Below the pieces are notes generated by a model. The model searched no databases, was not told the origin of the DNA, and worked only from the letters and a program-made list of their open reading frames with translations. Position numbers and translations under genes: made by a program. A stretch of 6,079 nucleotides of DNA from Gammaproteobacteria bacterium (GTDB lineage Bacteria; Pseudomonadota; Gammaproteobacteria; Eutrophobiales; Eutrophobiaceae), in contig VYCZ01000095.1 in assembly GCA_009843675.1 (NCBI GenBank), forward strand, positions 1 to 6,079, in the 5' to 3' direction. This document shows, in pieces, positions 1-6,060 of the stretch (position 1 is its first letter; the number at the start of each line of letters is the position of its first letter).

Positions 1-1053
1 TCCATGGTGAATATAAATATGGCGGTAAAGATCTTCGCCCTTGCAGAAGGTGCATTGACGGGTTTCACCGATGAGATTTTCGACCTGCCGCATACACTGG
101 CGGCAAGGGAGTTGTTCATCGATATCCCGGGTGAGGAAACCGAGTGGCTGGGACGTCTGGCCGCGCTCTACGACACCTACATCATCGGCCAGTGCAAGGC
201 GCGCTGGCCCGAGATCATGGAAGACCGGTTCTTCAACACCTTGTTCGTTATCGACCCCAACGGCAACGTGGTGCACAAGGCGGCAAAAAACCACATCTGG
301 TGCCGGGAACGTTCATGCACTCCCCACGATATCTACGACCGCTGGGTTGAAGTATTCGGCGATGACATCGATGCCTTCTATCCCGTATTGAAGACCCCGG
401 ACATCGGTAACATAGGCACCATCTGCTGCAGCGACGGCGAATATCCGGAGGCGGTACGGGCGCTGGCATTCAACGGCGCCGAAGTGGTATACCGGCCCAG
501 CGAGGCCATGCCCATGACCGGTTCCGGCTATCCGGGCGGGGGTTCCTGGATGATCCAGAACCGGGGCCATGCCGAATTCAATTCCGTGTATATGCTGTGC
601 CCCAATGCCGGCCCGATCTACCTGTCAGCCACGTCCAGAAACCCGGTAGACATTACCGGCGGGCATGCCCACATCGTCGATTACCGCGGCGAGATCATGT
701 CCTACAGCCCGTCGGCCAACAACACGCTGGTGTGTGCCACCATCGACATCGAGGCCCTGCGCCAGTTCCGCTTGATGAACCTGAACAGCAACTGGCTGAA
801 GGACCTGCGTACCGAAGTTTTCCGGCGTATGTATGAAAAACCCGTCCACCCGAAAAACCTGTGGCTGGAACAGGACCCGCAGCGGCACGCAGAGGTGGAT
901 GAGATCTACCGCAACAATATCGAAACCCTGGTCGATCGCGGCACGTGGACCAGGCCGTTTTATGAACACGAGGGCTGCCGGTTTCAGCCCGGCGGGGAAG
1001 AAGAACCCTCCTGGGAAGAGCTGAAGGAAATGTGGGCTCCGTGGAATGAATAA
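1..1053 (+). CDS. Nitrilase-superfamily carbon-nitrogen hydrolase, 5' end missing
   Basis: Probable cytoplasmic amidase or nitrilase that cleaves a non-peptide C-N bond through a Glu-Lys-Cys triad; the substrate is unknown. Numbered from the ATG at position 4, the triad candidates are Glu15 in LAEGALTGF, Lys95 in AAKNHIW and Cys142 in ICCSDGEYPE, followed by the typical NGAEVVYRPSEA strand. In this family the Glu normally follows a first strand and helix of about 40 or more residues. Here it is only 15 residues from the first ATG, and the frame is open to the window edge, so the true start very likely lies upstream. The ATGs at 4 and 19 are probably internal, and no ribosome binding site can be assessed. 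The long C-terminal tail (NWLKDLRTE, EKPVHPKNLW) resembles the larger formamidase/amidase-like branch rather than short omega-amidases. The 3' end overlaps the next gene by 8 bp, which suggests one operon with translational coupling. Family assignment is confident; the specific reaction is not. Confidence 0.87.
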   Translation, partial: SMVNINMAVKIFALAEGALTGFTDEIFDLPHTLAARELFIDIPGEETEWLGRLAALYDTYIIGQCKARWPEIMEDRFFNTLFVIDPNGNVVHKAAKNHIWCRERSCTPHDIYDRWVEVFGDDIDAFYPVLKTPDIGNIGTICCSDGEYPEAVRALAFNGAEVVYRPSEAMPMTGSGYPGGGSWMIQNRGHAEFNSVYMLCPNAGPIYLSATSRNPVDITGGHAHIVDYRGEIMSYSPSANNTLVCATIDIEALRQFRLMNLNSNWLKDLRTEVFRRMYEKPVHPKNLWLEQDPQRHAEVDEIYRNNIETLVDRGTWTRPFYEHEGCRFQPGGEEEPSWEELKEMWAPWNE

Positions 1054-2620
1054 ATACGATTGCATTATTATCGGCAGCGGCATCAACGCCCTGGTGTGCG
1101 CGGCGTTATTAAGCAAGCAGGGCAACAAGGTGCTGGTGCTGGAACGCAACGACCGCCCGGGAGGATGCATCCGCACGGATGAGATTACCGCGCCGGGCTT
1201 TATTCACGACGTGTTGTCCAGTTGGCACCCGTTGTTCGTCACGTCACCGGGATATGCCGAATTGAAGGACGACCTGGAAAAGTACGGACTGGAATACTGC
1301 AATACGGACAGCCCCACCGCGGTGGTGTTACCTGACCAGACGTCTTTTATCCTGAAAAATTCACGGGAGGAAAACATCAGCGCCATGAATGCCCTGGCCG
1401 GCGGTGACGGCGACCGTTATGGCGCGGCCATGGCGGAACTGGAACAGTCCCTGGGGCTTACTTTCACCCTGCTGGGCAGCGAGTTGTGGCGCGGTTCCAC
1501 TCTGAAGGTTCTACTGTCAACCATGGTGAACATGGGGCCGTTCAGACTGGCGCAGTATTTCGGCGCCGGACTGCAGCCGGCGCGCGCCTGGCTGGATACG
1601 ACCTTCAGTTCGAACGCGGTGAGCGCCTGCCTGGCCGGCTGGCCGTCCCATGCCGGTATCGGTCCGGACGTGCCTGCCTCCGCGCTGATGGCGCAGGTGA
1701 TTGCATTCACCCTGGAGATGGTGGGTTGTCCGGTAGTCAAGGGAGGGAACTACAACATCGTACGGGCCTTTCAGCAGGTGATTGAAGCCAACGGCGGCGA
1801 GTTGCAGGTGAACGCGGACGTAACGAAGGTGATAACCGGGAACGGCCGGGCGACGGGCGTTAAAACCCGCGCCGGGACCGAGTACCGGGGCGACAAGGTG
1901 ATCTGCAGCGTCACCCCGAACCAGCTTTACGAAAACCTGCTGGACCCGGCCGACGTGCCCGCTGCGGTGGCTGCGCAAACCAGGGCCTACCGTTACGGCA
2001 ACGGCGATATGCAGATCCACCTGGCCCTGTCGGAGCCGCCCCGGTGGCACGCGCAGGGGATGGAAAAAGTCGCGATTACTCATATTACGAGCGGCGTAAA
2101 TGCCGTATCGCGCTCGATAAACGAGGCAAACCGCGGGCTGCTGCCCGGAGAAGCCACTATCGTTGTCGGCCAACCGGCCGCGCTGGACCCGGGCCGGGTC
2201 CCCGACGGCAAAGACCTGTTGTGGATACAGTTGCAGGAATGCCCGCGCCGGATAAAGGGCGATGCCGCCGGCCAAATCGAGGCGCCTGAAGACGGCGCCT
2301 GGACCGAATCGGTACGCGAAGCGTATGCGGACCGCATCATCGACAGGCTGTCGGGCTACATTCCGAACCTGAAAGGGAGTATTATCGCAAGAACCGTGCT
2401 GTGCCCGGCGGACCTGGAGGCGATAAACGTCAACCTGGTGGGAGGAGACCCCTACGGCGGCGCCTGTTCGCTGGACCAGTTCTTCCTGTGGCGGCCGCTG
2501 CGGTCCTTGAAAAACCACGACACGCCGGTTAAAAACCTGTACCACATCGGCGCATCCACTCATCCGGGGCCCGGCTTGGGCGGCGGTTCCGGCTACCTGG
2601 TTGCAAAGAGCTTGACTTGA
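1046..2620 (+). CDS. FAD-dependent oxidoreductase, phytoene desaturase/PYROXD2-like
   Basis: Flavoprotein of 524 residues in the NAD(P)/FAD-dependent amine-oxidase/phytoene-desaturase superfamily. The N-terminus carries the Rossmann dinucleotide fold: strand CIIIGSGINA (Gly10, Gly12, Ala15, a GxGxxA form), then the ribose-binding acidic residue Glu33 in VLVLE and the RPGG turn at 37-40. The C-terminal FAD signature is YHIGASTHPGPGLGGGSGY at about 499-517. The length is normal for the family. The domain pattern matches the COG1233 group, which includes carotenoid desaturases and the PYROXD2-like proteins. No carotenoid neighbour (crtB, crtE) is visible, so a carotenoid role is not supported and the substrate is unknown. 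The ATG lies inside the end of the nitrilase-like gene. Only a poorly spaced AAGGA lies about 18 nt upstream, so translation probably depends on coupling. The TGA stop falls inside the 5' flank of a repeat unit, which leaves a very short tail after the FAD motif. Confidence 0.9.
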   Translation: MNKYDCIIIGSGINALVCAALLSKQGNKVLVLERNDRPGGCIRTDEITAPGFIHDVLSSWHPLFVTSPGYAELKDDLEKYGLEYCNTDSPTAVVLPDQTSFILKNSREENISAMNALAGGDGDRYGAAMAELEQSLGLTFTLLGSELWRGSTLKVLLSTMVNMGPFRLAQYFGAGLQPARAWLDTTFSSNAVSACLAGWPSHAGIGPDVPASALMAQVIAFTLEMVGCPVVKGGNYNIVRAFQQVIEANGGELQVNADVTKVITGNGRATGVKTRAGTEYRGDKVICSVTPNQLYENLLDPADVPAAVAAQTRAYRYGNGDMQIHLALSEPPRWHAQGMEKVAITHITSGVNAVSRSINEANRGLLPGEATIVVGQPAALDPGRVPDGKDLLWIQLQECPRRIKGDAAGQIEAPEDGAWTESVREAYADRIIDRLSGYIPNLKGSIIARTVLCPADLEAINVNLVGGDPYGGACSLDQFFLWRPLRSLKNHDTPVKNLYHIGASTHPGPGLGGGSGYLVAKSLT

Positions 2621-2667
2621 TATAGGGGGTCAGAGTAAAAATTCTTCGAATTTCTTACTCTGACCCC
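2615..2667 (+). repeat. REP-like palindromic repeat, copy 1
   Basis: The unit has a 5' flank ACTTGATATA (2615-2624), one variable base, then an inverted repeat with arms GGGGTCAGAGTAA (2626-2638) and TTACTCTGACCCC (2655-2667). Inside these arms, AAATTC (2639-2644) pairs with GAATTT (2648-2653) around a TTC loop, leaving C2654 unpaired. This gives a 19-bp hairpin with one bulge. A second copy in the same orientation is at 6007-6060. The shape recalls repetitive extragenic palindromes moved by IS200/IS605-like Y1 transposases (RAYT), but I see no transposase here and no classical GTAG/GGAG tetranucleotide before the hairpin, so that link is inference. It occupies most of the gap between the oxidoreductase and the EthD gene and includes the former's stop codon. 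It has no U-tract after the stem, so it is not a typical intrinsic terminator, though it could stall transcription or stabilise RNA. Confidence 0.88.
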
Positions 2668-2693
2668 TGCATTTGCGAATTTCAAAACACAAC

Positions 2694-2697
2694 GGAG
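2694..2697 (+). promoter_or_regulatory. Ribosome binding site of the EthD gene
   Basis: GGAG at seven bases before the ATG at 2705 is a good Shine-Dalgarno match. It supports this start and independent translation of the small gene despite the hairpin repeat just upstream. Confidence 0.7.
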
Positions 2698-2704
2698 AAA
2701 ACAG

Positions 2705-3013
2705 ATGATCAGAGTAAACGTGATGTACCCCAAGCAGGAAGGCGGCAATTTCGATTATGACTACTACCTGAACACCCATATGCCCCTGGTGGGGGAACGA
2801 TGGAGCGACGTGGTGCGCGGCATGGAAGTCTACAAGGGCCTGGGCGGCGCCGGCGGCGCTCCCGAACCTTATGTCACCGTCGCCAGCCTGAAGTTCGACA
2901 GCGTGGAGGCGTTCACGCAGGCCCTGGAGGCCCATGCCGACGAGATCATGGGAGACATACCCAACTTCACCAATATCAACCCGATCGTGCAGATCGAGGA
3001 ACAGTTATTGTAA
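2705..3013 (+). CDS. EthD family protein (dimeric alpha-beta barrel)
   Basis: Small protein of 102 residues covering a complete EthD domain (ferredoxin-like dimeric alpha-beta barrel). Diagnostic features are the N-terminal strand IRVNVMYPK, the block FDYDYYLNTHMPLV at residues 16-29 with His25, and the C-terminal GDIPNFTNINPIVQI at 83-97, which is typical of the family. EthD was first linked to ethyl tert-butyl ether degradation next to a cytochrome P450 system, where its biochemical role is poorly defined. Many homologues are stand-alone proteins of about 100 residues beside oxidoreductases, and here the gene follows an FAD oxidoreductase, so an accessory role in the same pathway is a reasonable inference. 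There is no signal peptide or membrane segment, so it should be cytoplasmic. The start is supported by a well-spaced GGAG. The stop codon overlaps the converging MBL gene by 9 bp. Family call is confident; function is unknown. Confidence 0.92.
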   Translation: MIRVNVMYPKQEGGNFDYDYYLNTHMPLVGERWSDVVRGMEVYKGLGGAGGAPEPYVTVASLKFDSVEAFTQALEAHADEIMGDIPNFTNINPIVQIEEQLL

Positions 3014-4072
3014 GCGCCAGGCCGCGTCCTGCTGTTTGCAGAAACCGTCCTCTTCCAGTTTGATCAGGCCGGCCAGCAGGGAGCGGGCGGCAATCGGGTA
3101 TACGCTTTCGGATACGTCAGCGTAGATTTCAGGCAGTAATTCATCGACCGTGCGCGGCGTGCCGGTCAATGCTGCCTTCACTGCGTCTTCACGCTTCTGC
3201 CGGTGTCTGAGGAAATGCCGTATCAGGCCGTGGCCGTCGCGCCGGGGCGGCCCGTGGGCGGGATAGAGGACGTTCATGGGAGTGTCGAGCAACCTGTTCA
3301 GGCTGTCCAGGTAGGTGTGCATGTGGCCTTCCGGCGGATCGATAATAATGGTTGAAACCGTGGACAGCATGTCGCCCACGACCGCCGCATGGTAGCGGCT
3401 GTCGATGAAACACAGGTGATCGACCGCGTGGCCCGGCGTATGCAACACCTTGAGATGCCAGTCGCCGGACCCGTCCGGGGCCGTGCCCAGTTCCAGCCGA
3501 TCGCCGTCCGTTAACGGATCGCCTGTTATATATCCCGAATCGATGCGGCGGTAAGTCTCCTCGTGTGCCCGGACCGGCAGCCGGTAACGCCGGCTCACGG
3601 CATTGACCGCGCCGACGTGATCAACGTGGTGATGCGTCAACAGGATGGCTTCAAACGTTCGACCCTCGCCGATCATCTCGTCCATCCGGTTGAACAGCCG
3701 TTGCTGTTCCCCCTGGTCCGGAGTCGCCGGATCGATGACGTACAGCCTGTCCGTACCGGCGATCATGGTATTGGTAGTGGTCGCCGGCGGCAATGTCGGC
3801 GTCGCCAGCGGCGCCACGAAGATGCCGGGTGAAAAATAAACCGGGTGCAGGCCGCCCTGCTCCAGGCGTTCCGTTTCATGCCTGCTCCGCTCAAGGAACG
3901 CATCCAGGCCGCCCGCGGTCATCTGGCGCAACAGGAACAGCACCGGCGGCGCAATCTCCATTTCACCCCTGTCCCAGGCGTCAACCACCTCCTGCGGCCT
4001 GACGAACCGGCCGTCAACCAGTTCGTAGTTGTCGATGCCGGGAGTCTCGTCTTCCGGACAGCGTACGCACAT
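3005..4072 (-). CDS. MBL-fold hydrolase part (LACTB2-like) of a NUDIX-MBL frame
   Basis: Open frame of 355 residues after an in-frame TAG. From about residue 78 it is a metallo-beta-lactamase-fold hydrolase: PPATTTNTMIAG then YVIDPA, the metal motif THHHVDH (His147, His149, Asp151, His152), His215 in LHTPGHAVDH, Asp234 in VVGDM and His273 in YPAHG. All usual zinc ligands are present. The C-terminal region (RHRQKREDAVKAAL, then a likely winged helix ending AGLIKLEEDG) resembles the LACTB2 group, some members of which are endoribonucleases. Residues 1 to about 75 are not MBL but the second half of a NUDIX domain (ELVDGRFVRPQEVVDAW, APPVLFLLRQM). The ATG lies inside this domain without a Shine-Dalgarno sequence, and no in-frame GTG or TTG follows the TAG. 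A natural start here is therefore doubtful. The stop overlaps the EthD stop region convergently. Confidence 0.8.
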   Translation of the reverse strand: MCVRCPEDETPGIDNYELVDGRFVRPQEVVDAWDRGEMEIAPPVLFLLRQMTAGGLDAFLERSRHETERLEQGGLHPVYFSPGIFVAPLATPTLPPATTTNTMIAGTDRLYVIDPATPDQGEQQRLFNRMDEMIGEGRTFEAILLTHHHVDHVGAVNAVSRRYRLPVRAHEETYRRIDSGYITGDPLTDGDRLELGTAPDGSGDWHLKVLHTPGHAVDHLCFIDSRYHAAVVGDMLSTVSTIIIDPPEGHMHTYLDSLNRLLDTPMNVLYPAHGPPRRDGHGLIRHFLRHRQKREDAVKAALTGTPRTVDELLPEIYADVSESVYPIAARSLLAGLIKLEEDGFCKQQDAAWRLQ

Positions 4073-4207
4073 GAACAGGGTGTCGAAACGGACCGGGAAA
4101 AACGGCGGCGTGGTGATGCGGAACAGCGGCGTGACCAGTGGAAGCTCTGCGCCGAACTGCGCCAGGAAGTCCCGCCATTGTTCAGGCGCTTCCTTTAACT
4201 GTCGCTT

Positions 4208-4210
4208 CTA
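4208..4210 (-). other. In-frame amber codon inside the NUDIX domain
   Basis: The plus strand reads CTA, so the minus strand reads TAG at codon 91 of the fusion frame. It is the only stop between the GTG at 4480 and the TAA at 3005. None of the complete genes in the window uses TAG as its final stop (TAA at 1053, 3013 and 3005; TGA at 2620 and 4477). With five genes this says little about recoding. Confidence 0.85.
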
Positions 4211-4480
4211 CGCCTGTTTGCGCTCCCGGCTGAATTCCCCGCCCAGGGTAGCGGACAGGATATCCGTTTCCTCGAGGATCTCGCGCACGGCGCAGCGTTT
4301 CAGCACAAGTTCCCCGGGATCATCCTCCCCGTGATGGTCAACCGGACTCACGTTGCCGCCGGGGAACACCCAGTAACCGCCGAAGAACTTGAGCTCGGGG
4401 GCGCGCCTGACCAGGTACACCTCAGGTTCTTCATCAGAACCACGGACAAGGATAACGCTGGCGGCTGATTTTATGCTCAC
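4208..4480 (-). CDS. NUDIX hydrolase N-terminal half, ended by premature TAG
   Basis: Ninety residues starting at GTG, which overlaps the TGA stop of the amidase gene by four bases (GTGA). The first strand SAASVILVRG, the strand VYLVRRA, GGYWVFPGG (34-42) and the NUDIX-box core REILEETDI (66-74) are clear. The glycine of the usual REUxEExGU is replaced by Asp73. The stretch between the GG and the REILEE helix is longer than in the standard GX5EX7 spacing, as in the RP2p/NUDT19 branch (PGG...D insertion). Metal-binding Glu70 and Glu71 are present. Alone, this fragment lacks the second half of the NUDIX fold and would not be expected to fold or act. The missing half follows in the same frame after the TAG. 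The NUDIX identity is confident; separate function of this piece is unlikely. Confidence 0.78.
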   Translation of the reverse strand: MSIKSAASVILVRGSDEEPEVYLVRRAPELKFFGGYWVFPGGNVSPVDHHGEDDPGELVLKRCAVREILEETDILSATLGGEFSRERKQA

Positions 4481-5910
4481 GAGCGTTGTTCCAGCAACGG
4501 CGCATTCAGCGGCCAGGGGGCGGCCTGTTCCAGTTGGCGGGCGAGTTGCAGGAGGGTGTGCTCGGCGCCGTAGCGGCCGGCGAACTGTACGCCCAGCGGC
4601 AGGCCGGCGGAGCTGCGGTGTAACGGCAACGAGATTGCCGGTTGGCCGGTGGTGTTGAACAACGGCGTGAACGGGCAGAAATCAAAGGTGCGCTTCGACC
4701 AGGCCTTTGCATCCAGGCCGGGGTCGTTGGCATTGATAACGCCCAGCGGCAGCGGCGGTTGCGTCACGGTGGGCGTCAGCAGGATATCGTATTCCTGGAA
4801 GAACCCGCCGATGCCCCGGCATACCTGGTTCGCGGCTGCCTGTGCCCTGAGCAGGGTTTCCGCCTTGATCTGCTTGCCCTCCCGGTAGCAGGCGAGTACG
4901 GTCGCTTCCAGGTGATCCTCGTCAACAGGCCGGCCGGTGAGCATTGCCGCATAATCTATGAACACGGCCAGGTTAGCCGCCCACAGGACCACGGTTGCCT
5001 CGAAGAAATGCTCCCAGTCGAGGGAAGGCCTGGCCTCAACCACCTGATGCCCCAGTTCTTCGCACAGTTGCGCGGTCTTAGGTATCGTGTCCCTGACCTC
5101 CTTGTTAACCTCCACACCCGACCAGGGCTCGTTCATCCAGGCTATTTTCAACGAGCCGGGTTCTTTCAACATGCTGCCTGCATAGGCTTCGCCGGGTATC
5201 AGAATCTCGAAAGGATCGCCAATACCGGGCCCTTTGACGGCATCCAGCAGGGCCGCCGCGTCCCTGACTGTCCTGGTCACGGCAAATTCCACCGCCAGCC
5301 CGCTCAACGGTTCGGCGCTGTCCGGACCGTTCGGCACCCTGCCCCGACTCGGTTTCAGGCCGACCAGGCCGCAGCAGGAGGCCGGGATGCGAATGGAACC
5401 GCCGCCGTCATTGGCGTGGGCAAGCGGGACGATGCCTGCGGCAACCGATGCGGCCGTGGCGCCGCTGGAACCGCCCGGCATTCTTGCCAGGTCCCAGGGA
5501 TTGCGCGAGGGCCCGTTGACTACCGGTTCCGTGGTGGGGCAGTAACCGAATTCCGGCGTGGAGGCCCGGCCAATGGTGCGCAGGCCGGCCTGGCGGAAGC
5601 GCTTCATCAGGTCGGTGTCGTGTTGCGCCCGGATGCCCTGCGCCAGCCTGCTGCCCATCTCGTTCAGCACGCCTTTGGCATGCAGCGCCAGGTCCTTGAT
5701 CAAAAAAGGCACGCCGTGGAAAGGCGCCCCGGCATCGTCGGAGGCCGCCAGGGGTTCAGGGAAAAGCTCGATGATGGCGTTGATGTCGGGGTTGAGCAGT
5801 TCCGCCGCGTCCATGGCGCATTTCAGCGCCTCTTCGCGGTTGATCTCCCTGTTGCGGATCAGTTCGGCGATGCCGAGCCCGTCACAGGAAATGTATTCTG
5901 TTAGTTTCAT
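4477..5910 (-). CDS. Amidase-signature family hydrolase
   Basis: Hydrolase of the amidase-signature family, which cleaves amide bonds with a Ser-cisSer-Lys triad, probably in the cytoplasm. Numbered from the ATG at 5910 (477 residues), the triad is Lys72 in GVPFLIKDL, Ser148 in MPGGSSGATAAS and Ser172 in NDGGGSIRIPA. The Ser-Ser spacing of 24 equals that of FAAH. The C-terminal blocks TPLFNTTGQPAISLPL and GLPLGVQFAGRYGAE are also typical, and the length is normal. The substrate is unknown; there is no gatB/gatC neighbour, so it is not evidently a GatA subunit. The frame can extend to an ATG at 5988, adding 26 poorly family-like residues with no Shine-Dalgarno. The ATG at 5910 begins MKLTEYISCDGLGIAELI, as family members do, and has GGAG only two bases away, so I prefer it with moderate certainty. 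Its TGA overlaps the GTG of the NUDIX-MBL frame, which indicates a two-gene operon. Confidence 0.92.
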   Translation of the reverse strand: MKLTEYISCDGLGIAELIRNREINREEALKCAMDAAELLNPDINAIIELFPEPLAASDDAGAPFHGVPFLIKDLALHAKGVLNEMGSRLAQGIRAQHDTDLMKRFRQAGLRTIGRASTPEFGYCPTTEPVVNGPSRNPWDLARMPGGSSGATAASVAAGIVPLAHANDGGGSIRIPASCCGLVGLKPSRGRVPNGPDSAEPLSGLAVEFAVTRTVRDAAALLDAVKGPGIGDPFEILIPGEAYAGSMLKEPGSLKIAWMNEPWSGVEVNKEVRDTIPKTAQLCEELGHQVVEARPSLDWEHFFEATVVLWAANLAVFIDYAAMLTGRPVDEDHLEATVLACYREGKQIKAETLLRAQAAANQVCRGIGGFFQEYDILLTPTVTQPPLPLGVINANDPGLDAKAWSKRTFDFCPFTPLFNTTGQPAISLPLHRSSAGLPLGVQFAGRYGAEHTLLQLARQLEQAAPWPLNAPLLEQRS

Positions 5911-5956
5911 TTCTCCGGGTGTACCCGTATGCGGATTTTGCAATTTACTGTTATAT
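5911..5956 (-). promoter_or_regulatory. Possible 5' control region of the amidase operon
   Basis: Reading the minus strand, GGAG (5916-5913) precedes the ATG at 5910 by an unusually short two bases. A short inverted repeat CGGGT-GT-ACCCG (5916-5927) touches it. TATAAC (5955-5950) resembles a -10 box, but no convincing -35 box lies 16-18 bases further upstream. If this promoter is real, transcription would begin downstream of the ATG at 5988 and the shorter protein would be made. This is weak evidence. Confidence 0.25.
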
Positions 5957-6006
5957 TGCGTGGGTTGCAAGCGTAATTCCGGGGACATGAAATTCGGGGA
6001 GAAAAT

Positions 6007-6060
6007 ACTTGATATATGGGGTCAGAGTAAAATTTCTGACGAAATTCTTACTCTGACCCC
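6007..6060 (+). repeat. REP-like palindromic repeat, copy 2
   Basis: Same orientation and architecture as the copy at 2615. The flank ACTTGATATA (6007-6016) is identical, followed by one variable base. The outer arms GGGGTCAGAGTAA (6018-6030) and TTACTCTGACCCC (6048-6060) are identical to copy 1. The inner stem AATTTC (6031-6036) pairs with GAAATT (6041-6046) around a TGAC loop, leaving C6047 unpaired. Relative to copy 1, the third inner pair has changed from A-T to T-A on both sides, so pairing is kept. The unit lies upstream of the amidase operon. Sequence after 6060 does not match that after copy 1, so the right boundary is the end of the stem. The remaining 19 bases of the window show nothing recognisable. 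Confidence 0.88.

Larger units (their letters stand above)
3005..4480 (-). pseudogene. NUDIX-MBL fusion gene interrupted by one in-frame TAG
   Basis: Translating the whole stretch in one frame from the GTG at 4480 gives 491 codons with a single stop, TAG at codon 91 (4208-4210). Before it is the NUDIX core (GGYWVFPGGNVSPVD, then REILEET). After it the sequence runs without a frame change through KRQLKEAPEQWRDFLAQF and ITTPPFFPVRFDTLF. This matches the region between the NUDIX box and the C-terminal helix in RP2p/NUDT19-type NUDIX proteins, and leads into the MBL domain. The intended product is thus a two-domain protein: a NUDIX hydrolase (NUDT19-like members cleave CoA-type diphosphates) followed by an MBL hydrolase. 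The GTG overlaps the amidase stop in GTGA, which indicates translational coupling. A CAG-to-TAG change is the simplest origin, but sequencing error or read-through cannot be excluded. Codons on both sides still read as good protein, so any inactivation is recent. Confidence 0.72.

Noticed and set aside
625..1176. Minus-strand open frame of 183 codons across the nitrilase-oxidoreductase junction
   Set aside because: It overlaps two well-supported genes on the other strand and has no recognisable protein motif.
1517..2563. Minus-strand open frame of 348 codons inside the FAD oxidoreductase
   Set aside because: It is antisense to a clear flavoprotein gene, with no domain-like sequence and no ribosome binding context.
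2626..2667. Hairpin of copy 1 as an intrinsic terminator
   Set aside because: The stem is followed by TGCATTTG rather than a T-run, and an almost identical unit recurs at 6007-6060. A dispersed repeat explains it better, though some effect on transcription remains possible.
3005..4480. Frameshift between the NUDIX and MBL pieces
   Set aside because: Codon-by-codon reading shows both pieces in the same minus-strand frame (138 bases between 4210 and 4072, a multiple of three). The interruption is a stop codon, not an indel.
4642..5904. Long plus-strand open frame of 420 codons opposite the amidase
   Set aside because: It lies antisense to a gene with complete amidase catalytic motifs. Its translation shows no recognisable domain and is rich in Arg, Gly and Gln, as expected from the mirror of a GC-rich coding strand.
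5938..5970. Two TTGCAA palindromes 27 bases apart as an operator
   Set aside because: Six-base palindromes are too short and common to call an operator without a regulator or conservation data.
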